Below are positions 1 through 6,340 of a DNA stretch of 6,813 nucleotides, in pieces; within the stretch, counting starts at the first letter, position 1, and the number at the start of each line of letters is the position of its first letter. The translations under genes were made by a program, and so were the position numbers. Origin of the DNA: an uncultured Porphyromonas sp. (GTDB lineage: Bacteria; Bacteroidota; Bacteroidia; Bacteroidales; Porphyromonadaceae); contig CAMFNC010000079.1 in the NCBI GenBank assembly GCA_945965245.1, positions 1-6,813 of the forward strand, given 5' to 3'. Under the pieces are notes generated by a model. It was not told where the DNA came from and did no database searches. It was given only the letters and a program-made list of their open reading frames with translations.

Positions 1-16
1 ATCAATTGATTTTCTA

Positions 17-24
17 CAAAGATA
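17..24 (-). promoter_or_regulatory. Candidate leftward Bacteroidetes -7 element
   Basis: Read on the minus strand this is TATCTTTG, an exact match to the Bacteroidetes -7 consensus TAnnTTTG. It would drive transcription leftward out of the window, opposite to dapB. No matching TTTG -33 element is present at the usual 19-21 base spacing, and no leftward gene start lies inside the window, so the match may be chance in A/T-rich DNA. If real, the space left of dapB is a divergent promoter region. Confidence 0.25.
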
Positions 25-170
25 ATAAAACGCTTATTTTTTTGTGATATATTCTTCTGAAACAGATGAAAATGAGCCTATTGTGACTTTTTACATCTTA
101 ATCTGCCATATGCCATAAGCGTGTCTTTTGGGAAGCAAGGCAGATGCCATGATGATGTGAGCATTTTTCC

Positions 171-178
171 TAACTTTG
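171..178 (+). promoter_or_regulatory. Probable -7 promoter element of the dapB operon
   Basis: TAACTTTG matches the -7 consensus TAnnTTTG used by the primary sigma factor of Bacteroidetes. It lies 26 bases before the dapB ATG at 205, so transcription would begin at roughly 183-187 and give a short leader of about 20 bases. The TTTG -33 half is poor: the sequence at the expected spacing (about 148-151) is CATG. This is the only good plus-strand match in the leader, and it fits the start of a long unidirectional gene run. The -7 identification is direct, while promoter activity is inferred. Confidence 0.55.
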
Positions 179-204
179 TGCGAAGACTTATCCCATAGTT
201 GCTT

Positions 205-933
205 ATGAAGATTACACTCATTGGATACGGTAAGATGGGTCACATGATAGAAGAGGTGGCACTCAGCCGCGGACATTCAGTGATTTTGACTATTGATAGC
301 GGGCAGGAAGATAAATTTCAGGATGCCCGATTCGCCCAATCGGACGTAGCCATCGAATTTACCACGCCGGATACTGCCGAGCAAAATATCCGCCACTGCT
401 TTGACCGTCATATACCCATGGTGTGCGGCACCACAGGCACATGGACTCAAGACATGAGCCGATGGCAGCAACTCTGCCACGAACAGAACCAAACGCTCTT
501 TTGGGCTTCTAATTTCAGTGTGGGAATGAATGTTTTCTTTGCGCTGAACAGACGTTTGGCAGAACTTATGGGATATCAGCCCGGTTATGTGCCGTCTATT
601 ACCGAAACGCATCACATCCATAAGTTGGACGCCCCCAGCGGTACAGCTGTTACATTGGCAGAAGAAGCTCTGCCAATGCTGCCGGATTACTCGAATTGGG
701 TGCTGTGTGAATCGGGAAAAGAGCCACAGGCTCATCAATTGGGCATCACCGCCATCCGCCATGGCGAAGTGCCCGGCACGCATACCGTGCAATATGTTTC
801 CGCTGTGGATAGCATCAGTATGACGCATGAAGCTTTTTCACGTCGAGGCTTTGCTTTGGGTGCCGTTTTGGCGGCCGAATATACACAGCAACATGGTGGC
901 TTTCTGACCATGCGGGATTTGTTGAACTTATAA
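205..933 (+). CDS. dapB: 4-hydroxy-tetrahydrodipicolinate reductase
   Basis: DapB reduces 4-hydroxy-tetrahydrodipicolinate to tetrahydrodipicolinate with NAD(P)H in the cytoplasm, in the diaminopimelate/lysine pathway that feeds peptidoglycan. The 242-residue product shows the N-terminal Rossmann dinucleotide motif GYGKMGH (7-13), the CGTTG motif (74-78), NFSVGMN (103-109), and the family signature THHIHKLDAPSGTA (135-148). In that signature H136 and K140 align with E. coli H159 and K163. The C-terminal part has RHGEVPGTH (185-193) and SRRGFALGA (212-220). It is shorter than the E. coli enzyme (273 residues), mainly in the N-terminal domain, but all active-site motifs are intact. The ATG at 205 is preferred over an in-frame TTG at 199 because KITLIGYG begins where the family's first beta strand begins. 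It is the first gene of the apparent operon, 22 bases before lepB. Confidence 0.97.
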   Translation: MKITLIGYGKMGHMIEEVALSRGHSVILTIDSGQEDKFQDARFAQSDVAIEFTTPDTAEQNIRHCFDRHIPMVCGTTGTWTQDMSRWQQLCHEQNQTLFWASNFSVGMNVFFALNRRLAELMGYQPGYVPSITETHHIHKLDAPSGTAVTLAEEALPMLPDYSNWVLCESGKEPQAHQLGITAIRHGEVPGTHTVQYVSAVDSISMTHEAFSRRGFALGAVLAAEYTQQHGGFLTMRDLLNL

Positions 934-955
934 TTTGCAACTTTAATACTTAACG

Positions 956-2383
956 ATGAATAAATATCATTTTCCTCACCATTTGCGTAAACCCGATGAG
1001 AATAAGACGCAGCGTATGCGCCGTCTGATAGTGGGTGTTCTCGTTACCCTTGTCTTTATATGCTTCATTGCATGGAGCGGTTGGGGATGGCTGTTTGCCC
1101 TGCCCTTTATCCTCGATTATTATTTCGTGGGTCTGGTGGATTGGGGATTTTATCAGAAATTCAAAAACCGCACAGCCCGGAAAGTGTGCGGACTGATTGC
1201 CGATGTGATTTTCGTGGTTATTGCCGTTACGCTGGTGCAGCTGTTCTTTGTGCAGAATTTTGCCATCCCGAGCTCTTCGCTGGAAAAGACCATGCTCATA
1301 GGCGATTATCTGGCAGTGGATAAAGTGACTTATGGCCCGCGTATGCCCATGACGCCGGTGGCTGTGCCGATGTTTCATAATACGCTGCCCGGAGGCATAA
1401 AAAGCTATTCGGATAGGCCTCAGCTCAAATATCGAAGACTCCGTGGCATACGCCCTGTGCGGCACATGGATTTGGTGGTTTTTAATTTTCCCGCAGGCGA
1501 TACGGTGGCCGTGAAAAAGTCCAATCTGGATTTCTATACGCTGTGCCACATGTATGGTCGTGAGCGCGTGATGACGGACGTAGCCTTTTTTGGCAAAATC
1601 GTGTCACGTCCCGTGGATAGGCGCGACCACTATGTAAAGCGTGTGGTGGGACTGCCGGGCGATACACTGGCAGTGCGCAAAAATCAGGTTATGATTAATG
1701 GTCGGGCGCAGCACAATCCGAAAAATATGCAGTTGAATTACTGGCTGCTGACCGATGGCACACCACTTACCAAAGAATTGTTGGATGTTTTGCATATCAA
1801 TTACCGAGATGTGGCGGAGGCCGACGGCAACCTTGTATATTCTGTGAGCGAAGGGATAGGCCTTGACTCTTTGGTAGAATCCGGCAATATCCTCTATCAT
1901 CTGCCACTGACGCAGGAAATGAAGGAGAAGTTGCAAAGCGAACCTTACGTTAAAACCATCCGAGTGGAGCATGACCCCTCTGAACAAATGTATCCGCTGG
2001 GAAACAAATTCGGTTGGACGCGCGATAACTATGGTCCCATCTACATCCCCGCCAAGGGAGCCACCATTCCGCTCACACCTGCGAATATCGCCCTGTATGC
2101 GCGTTGTATCCATGCTTATGAAGGGCATAGTCTCGAAGTAAAAGGCGATGTGGTGCTGATAGATGGCAAACCTGCCACCACATATACCTTTGAACAGGAT
2201 TACTATTGGATGATGGGCGATAATCGGCATATGTCTGCCGATAGCCGCCATTGGGGGTTTGTACCCGAAGACCATATTGTGGGACGTCCGCTTTTCATCT
2301 TCTTGTCTCTCAATAATGAGCAAGGGCTTTTCTCCGGCAAAATACGTTTCAATAGAATGCTCCGCACCATTCCACAAGACTGA
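956..2383 (+). CDS. lepB: Signal peptidase I (leader peptidase), catalytically complete
   Basis: This inner-membrane serine protease (MEROPS S26A) cleaves signal peptides from exported proteins with a Ser/Lys dyad on the periplasmic side. The 475-residue product has three hydrophobic segments, about 24-40, 44-62 and 80-100. Basic residues before the first segment and in the 66-77 loop suggest an N-in topology that puts the catalytic part in the periplasm. The serine box IPSSSLEKTM (104-113) has S108 at the catalytic position. Box C is DLVVFNFP (172-179). YVKRVVGLPGD (226-236) carries the general base K228, and GDNRHMSADSR (421-431) is the last conserved box. Nearly 190 residues separate the last two boxes, so the substrate-binding beta domain is much larger than in E. 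coli LepB (324 residues); large versions are usual in Bacteroidales. The ATG at 956 follows an A/T-rich leader without a clear Shine-Dalgarno sequence. The next gene, 8 bases on, encodes a degenerate paralogue. Confidence 0.96.
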   Translation: MNKYHFPHHLRKPDENKTQRMRRLIVGVLVTLVFICFIAWSGWGWLFALPFILDYYFVGLVDWGFYQKFKNRTARKVCGLIADVIFVVIAVTLVQLFFVQNFAIPSSSLEKTMLIGDYLAVDKVTYGPRMPMTPVAVPMFHNTLPGGIKSYSDRPQLKYRRLRGIRPVRHMDLVVFNFPAGDTVAVKKSNLDFYTLCHMYGRERVMTDVAFFGKIVSRPVDRRDHYVKRVVGLPGDTLAVRKNQVMINGRAQHNPKNMQLNYWLLTDGTPLTKELLDVLHINYRDVAEADGNLVYSVSEGIGLDSLVESGNILYHLPLTQEMKEKLQSEPYVKTIRVEHDPSEQMYPLGNKFGWTRDNYGPIYIPAKGATIPLTPANIALYARCIHAYEGHSLEVKGDVVLIDGKPATTYTFEQDYYWMMGDNRHMSADSRHWGFVPEDHIVGRPLFIFLSLNNEQGLFSGKIRFNRMLRTIPQD

Positions 2384-2391
2384 TATTTTAG

Positions 2392-3087
2392 ATGAAGAAC
2401 ACCGCGCAGCAATCGACTCCTCACAGACGTTCCGGCAAGTATTGGCTTTTGCCGGTAGTGGTGGTTGTCTGCGTTGTTTTGGTTCGCCGATTTGCATTTG
2501 ATGTCATCCGCATTGATACGGATGCCATGACGCCTGCATTGCACAAAGAGCAATGGGTGGTGATTAACAAGCTCAAAAGTCCTTCGATTGGCGATATTGT
2601 GCTTTTCTACCCGGCCAAAGTACGCCCGGAGGCATCTCTACCCAAGTATTCGCTGGCACGTGTTGCCGCTCTTTCCGGCGATAGCATTCATGTATCGGGA
2701 GGCTGCATCCGAGTAAACGGTAGGGAGTTATCTTATCCGTTACACATACCTCGCGGTCAATCCTATGCACTCAGACTGCCCACTCCGCATAGAGCCTACC
2801 GACTAGATTACATCAATCTGGTGGCGGTGCGCGAGGCTATCCGTTACGAATTGGGACGGGAAATCTCCACCGAGGGTGGTGAATTGAGCGTGGACGGACG
2901 CACTCGTTCGCATTTCACTTTTCGCCATCATTATACTTGGTTGCTGACCGATGTGAGTACGCAAGGTCCCGATAGTCGTCACATCGGCATTGTCAATCGG
3001 AAACATATCGTGGGCGTGGTGCTCTTACCTGAAAAAACTAATGCTCTTTCTTATGCTGCTTGCTTCGGCATATGCCCCACCCGTTAG
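2392..3087 (+). CDS. Signal peptidase-like S26 protein lacking both catalytic residues
   Basis: This 231-residue protein has the type I signal peptidase fold but probably no peptidase activity. A single membrane segment (about 18-31, WLLPVVVV onward) follows a basic N-terminus, so the rest should be periplasmic. The box after the helix reads IDTDAMTPAL (41-50), which aligns with IPSGSMMPTL of E. coli LepB and puts A45 at the nucleophilic serine. Box C is kept as GDIVLFYP (67-74). The lysine box reads LARVAALSGD (88-97), with A89 where the general-base lysine should be. The last box reads TDVSTQGPDSR (186-196), with TDVS in place of GDNR, although DSR and the following HIGIV...HIVGVV are kept. 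Removing both dyad residues while keeping the scaffold suggests a structural or regulatory partner, perhaps of the adjacent LepB; that role is inference. It starts 8 bases after lepB. Its last 15-16 codons overlap the next gene, and that tail extends past the recognisable fold. Confidence 0.88.
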   Translation: MKNTAQQSTPHRRSGKYWLLPVVVVVCVVLVRRFAFDVIRIDTDAMTPALHKEQWVVINKLKSPSIGDIVLFYPAKVRPEASLPKYSLARVAALSGDSIHVSGGCIRVNGRELSYPLHIPRGQSYALRLPTPHRAYRLDYINLVAVREAIRYELGREISTEGGELSVDGRTRSHFTFRHHYTWLLTDVSTQGPDSRHIGIVNRKHIVGVVLLPEKTNALSYAACFGICPTR

Positions 3088-3682
3088 CTATTTTGCCCAT
3101 CTATTTGCTGCACAAGGAAGTGTTGTGCAAATCGAATTTTGCGAACATTTTGTGAGGCAATCTTATCGCAATCGGTGTCGCATACTCACTCCACAGGGGG
3201 TAATGTCGCTGAGTATTCCGCTGGAGCATGACAAATCCGGGCGACAGCTCTTCGGCGAAATCCGTATTTCTGAGCATGGGAATTGGCGTCATTTGCACCG
3301 GCAGGCATTGGTGTCGGCATATGGCCGTACTCCTTTTTTTGAATATTATTGGGATGACCTTTCTCCTTTGTACGAACCGGACGAGCCTCTGATAGCCAAT
3401 TTCAATTTGCGCTACACACGCACCCTATTGGCTTTGCTTGATTTGGATGTGCAGTTGGAACCCACACACAGCTTTCTGCCTCCGCAACCCAACCATGACT
3501 TGCGCTACAACATCACACCCAAACAGATACCGGATGCCATGCTGTTTGCTCCGTATTATCAACTTTTTTCAGGCCGCCAATCGTTTGTCCCTGATTTGAG
3601 TGTCTTGGATTTGCTCTTCAATATGGGACCGGAAAGTATATTGAAGCTCCAAGAGGTGGCCGCTAACTTCCAAATACTCTAA
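3041..3682 (+). CDS. WbqC-like family protein
   Basis: The 213-residue product matches the WbqC-like family (PF08889), named after a gene of O-antigen clusters; I know of no firmly established reaction. Family hallmarks run from end to end: SAYAPPVSYF (9-18), the RQSYRNRCRI segment (39-48), the LSIPLEH strand (57-63), NWRHLHRQALVSAYGRTPFFEYY (81-103), and FVPDLSVLDLLFNMGPES (182-199) near the C-terminus. The protein is probably cytoplasmic. The hydrophobic start MLFLMLLASAYAPP resembles a signal peptide but aligns with the family's first beta strand. The ATG at 3041 is chosen because it follows an A-rich stretch (GAAAAAACTA) and leaves a few residues before the conserved SAY. The ATG at 3053 (209 residues) is a fair alternative, and the in-frame TTG at 2990 is unlikely. 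The start lies 47 bases inside the preceding gene in another frame, which suggests translational coupling. The next gene begins 4 bases after the stop. Confidence 0.9.
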   Translation: MLFLMLLASAYAPPVSYFAHLFAAQGSVVQIEFCEHFVRQSYRNRCRILTPQGVMSLSIPLEHDKSGRQLFGEIRISEHGNWRHLHRQALVSAYGRTPFFEYYWDDLSPLYEPDEPLIANFNLRYTRTLLALLDLDVQLEPTHSFLPPQPNHDLRYNITPKQIPDAMLFAPYYQLFSGRQSFVPDLSVLDLLFNMGPESILKLQEVAANFQIL

Positions 3683-3686
3683 AGCC

Positions 3687-6335
3687 ATGACATGCTACAC
3701 TCTGCGTTCTTTATTATTTCTTGCGATATTTCTATTCTATTCGCCGGCTCTATACAGCCAGATTGTCTTTTCCGGCAAAATTCTCGATGAAATGAGTGGA
3801 GAACCCATTCCCAATGCCACGGCATACATTCACGAAATCAAGCAGGGATGTGTGGCGGATTTGAAAGGGCACTTCTCTCTGCGCATACCGACCGGCAGCT
3901 ATACGGTGGAATTCCGCTCCATGGGCTACGAAACCCTTAAACGCACCATCTCGATAAATGCCGATATGCATATAGACATCAAACTCCACGAGAGTGCGCT
4001 GGCACTGGAAGAGGTGCGAGTGGTGGGTAAGAAATCCAAGGAAGATCCTGCCTATCGCATCATGCGCGAGGTGATGCGCCGTGTGCCGTATTACGAACAG
4101 ATTGTCAGTGGCTATGAAGCCGAACTTTATACCAAAAACACAGTCATTTTTAACTCGGTACCTTTTTTCCTGAAAGGTATCAAGGTGGATGATGTGAAAT
4201 TAAAGGAGTATTTGGGCAAGTATTATGTGGGCGAATGGCATATCAAAGCTACTTATAGTCATCCGGATTTACATCAGCAAGAGATACTGGCATATCGTAC
4301 CTCGTTACCTGAAGATCTCAAAGAGATGAGCGCAGACCCCGATCTGAACTTCAAAAGCAATATCTATGGCAAAGATGTGCTGATGATGACCATTCCCGGA
4401 AAGAGTGATAATCCGCTGCGTAGCGAGGGGCTTGAGGTCTATCGGTATCGTCTGGAAAAGACCGTACGTGATGGCGATAAATTGATTTACCACATTTCTT
4501 ATCAATCCAAAAATCCATCTCTTGCCCAAACATTGCACGGCAAAATTTGCGTGGTGGATGGTTTGTGGCAAGTGCAATCTCTTCGCAAAAATTATGGCGA
4601 GCCTCAAGCCGGCATGATGCTGACCGAAGAAATCGAACTGATACCCATCCGCGATGATTTTTATATGCCCGTATCGGAAGTTTTCAAAATGAAAATCAAA
4701 ACTTTGGGGTTTGATATGGCGGCTCAATATTTTTCGTCCGTGCGCTATAAAGAACTTGCACAGGATACCCGCATTACACGGGAATTAGGTGAATTGTCTT
4801 CGGGCAAGGCTCCCTCTCGGCAAATAGATCTTTATCGTCAGACGCAGGTGGTGCAAAACAGACTTCTGATGGCTTCGTCCGTTGTAAAAGATAAATACTC
4901 CGTGCCCGAACCAACCCGAACCAAAGTAAAGGCTACCACGGACAGCATGGCTCTGAAGCGTGATACGACTTATTGGGATGATATTCGCACGGCTCCATTG
5001 GATGATAATGAGAAACAATCCTACGACAAACGGGATTCGCTGCTGAAAGCCTTCGACAAAATCCGTTCGCGTAAGATTTTACCCCAAGAAGGCAATTCGC
5101 TGTTGGGCGATATTTTGTCGGAAGTCTTAGTGGGTAGAACACATAAATGGGGACAAAACAAACAGAACTCCTTCGGGCACTCCGGGTTATTCACCACACC
5201 GCGGAGCTATAATTATTCCGATGGTTTACTCTTGGGTCAATCCGTACTTTTTCAACTGAACCATACTTCCGAACTTCAGACCCGATTGTCGGCAAAAGTC
5301 TCCTATGCCTGGCTATCCAAGAAATGGCAATGGGATTTTAGTGGCGATTTCTTTTTTGCTCCCCGAAAACGTGGTCATGCCGATGTGAAAGTTTTCAATA
5401 AGACCACCGGATTGGACGGTGAATTGGGAGGCGGTGAAAATGCCATCAACACACTTTTCACACTCTTGGATGGTCGGGGCTCTTCTTTCCTGACTTATAG
5501 AAACCATATCTCCGCCTCCATGCAATATGATATCATCAACGGACTGGCAGTGGATGTGGGCTTTGCGTTGGAAGATGTGGAGCCGTGCAAGCCTGTACGG
5601 GTGTGGAGCTTGGGCACGCGGTTGGCATCGTTCAATAAGTCCAATCGCAAGACTTTCGACCCTGAGTTATACCCTTTTTTCGATGCCCATCGGAGTCTGA
5701 CATGGCAGGCCGAAGTGGAGATAAACTTCACACCTTATTACCGCATCCTTGCTAATGGGCGCAAAGTATATCATCGTCCTGGTGCCCGTTCGCCACTCAT
5801 CACACTGCTGATTCGCCAAGCCATCAGCCGAACGAATACCAATGACAGTCGCTATCTCTTTGCCCGCACAGCCATAGATTTCGTTCAGGAGTTGGGACAG
5901 TACTCCCAACTTCGCTATCGTGTCGAGGGGGGAGCTTTTCTGGATAATAGTTGCATATATCCCACCGACCGCATATTCCTATCCCAAGCCAATTCCGGAT
6001 TACTGCCGGCTGGTCTTGGTGATATTCGCTTCTTTTCTTTGCCCGCCTATACCACGGCTGCGAATGAATATGCCATCGGCAAGATAAGTTATATTGCACC
6101 TGCCCTACTTTTCAATCGCCTTCCCATCCGTTATTTGCAATCCATGCGCGAAGAAATTACCGCGCAGTGCTATTGGGACATCTTCGGCAAGCCCTATTTG
6201 GAGGCCGGCTACATCCTCAAAAACGGCATTTTCGACATCGGCTTCTATTATGGTGGTTACAACGGCTATCAAACACCCGGTTTTGGTATTAATTTCATAT
6301 TTAATTCTTCGCCCATCAAATTCGAATACAAATAA
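3687..6335 (+). CDS. DUF5686 outer-membrane protein with N-terminal carboxypeptidase-regulatory-like domain
   Basis: This large exported protein of 882 residues is of unknown function. A signal peptide covers about residues 1-24 (hydrophobic core LLFLAIFLFY, likely cleaved before Q25). Residues about 27-112 form a carboxypeptidase-regulatory-like beta-sandwich (GKILDEMSGEPIPNATAYI, then GSYTVEFRSMGYE), the domain type also found at the N-terminus of SusC/TonB-dependent receptors. The DUF5686 region starts at DPAYRIMREVM (120-130), with YTKN at 148-151. The family-like segment DTTYWDDIRTAPLDDNEK (426-443) is followed by KRDSLLKAFDKI. From about residue 510 to the end the sequence alternates polar and aromatic/hydrophobic residues with Gly- and Tyr-rich turns (for example FDIGFYYGGYNGYQTPGFG), as expected of a transmembrane beta barrel. 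There is no TonB box or typical TonB-dependent plug, so it should not be called a TonB receptor. It begins 4 bases after the WbqC-family gene. Outer-membrane location is inferred. Confidence 0.88.
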   Translation: MTCYTLRSLLFLAIFLFYSPALYSQIVFSGKILDEMSGEPIPNATAYIHEIKQGCVADLKGHFSLRIPTGSYTVEFRSMGYETLKRTISINADMHIDIKLHESALALEEVRVVGKKSKEDPAYRIMREVMRRVPYYEQIVSGYEAELYTKNTVIFNSVPFFLKGIKVDDVKLKEYLGKYYVGEWHIKATYSHPDLHQQEILAYRTSLPEDLKEMSADPDLNFKSNIYGKDVLMMTIPGKSDNPLRSEGLEVYRYRLEKTVRDGDKLIYHISYQSKNPSLAQTLHGKICVVDGLWQVQSLRKNYGEPQAGMMLTEEIELIPIRDDFYMPVSEVFKMKIKTLGFDMAAQYFSSVRYKELAQDTRITRELGELSSGKAPSRQIDLYRQTQVVQNRLLMASSVVKDKYSVPEPTRTKVKATTDSMALKRDTTYWDDIRTAPLDDNEKQSYDKRDSLLKAFDKIRSRKILPQEGNSLLGDILSEVLVGRTHKWGQNKQNSFGHSGLFTTPRSYNYSDGLLLGQSVLFQLNHTSELQTRLSAKVSYAWLSKKWQWDFSGDFFFAPRKRGHADVKVFNKTTGLDGELGGGENAINTLFTLLDGRGSSFLTYRNHISASMQYDIINGLAVDVGFALEDVEPCKPVRVWSLGTRLASFNKSNRKTFDPELYPFFDAHRSLTWQAEVEINFTPYYRILANGRKVYHRPGARSPLITLLIRQAISRTNTNDSRYLFARTAIDFVQELGQYSQLRYRVEGGAFLDNSCIYPTDRIFLSQANSGLLPAGLGDIRFFSLPAYTTAANEYAIGKISYIAPALLFNRLPIRYLQSMREEITAQCYWDIFGKPYLEAGYILKNGIFDIGFYYGGYNGYQTPGFGINFIFNSSPIKFEYK

Positions 6336-6340
6336 TAATT

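Noticed and set aside
101..145. Hairpin terminator or riboswitch in the leader (ATCTGCC/GGCAGAT)
   Set aside because: The stem is only 7 bases with a 31-base loop and no following T-run, and it lies upstream of the probable transcription start of dapB.
199..204. In-frame TTG at 199 as the dapB start
   Set aside because: It adds only Met-Leu before the ATG at 205, and the family's first beta strand starts directly at the ATG-encoded residues.
277..828. Minus-strand open frame of 183 codons opposite dapB
   Set aside because: It lies entirely within a clear dapB gene, has no recognisable domain, and mirrors dapB codon structure.
1604..2497. Minus-strand open frame of 297 codons opposite lepB
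   Set aside because: It is antisense to conserved LepB boxes and spans the lepB/paralogue junction, with no family resemblance.
2990..3040. N-terminal extension of the WbqC-family protein from TTG at 2990
   Set aside because: The extra 17 residues do not look like the family N-terminus, and they are encoded opposite the conserved HIVG segment of the upstream gene, so they are best explained as out-of-frame reading.
2392..3087. The second S26 protein as a Ser/His (SipW or ER-type) signal peptidase
   Set aside because: That class still needs the nucleophilic serine, and here the serine position is also alanine.
3041..3090. Signal peptide on the WbqC-family protein (hydrophobic MLFLMLLASAYAPP)
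   Set aside because: The stretch matches the family's conserved first strand (SAYxPPVxYF), there is no basic n-region, and cleavage would remove conserved residues.
3687..6335. DUF5686 protein as a SusC/TonB-dependent receptor
   Set aside because: Only the N-terminal carboxypeptidase-regulatory-like domain is shared. There is no TonB-plug sequence, and no SusD partner follows.
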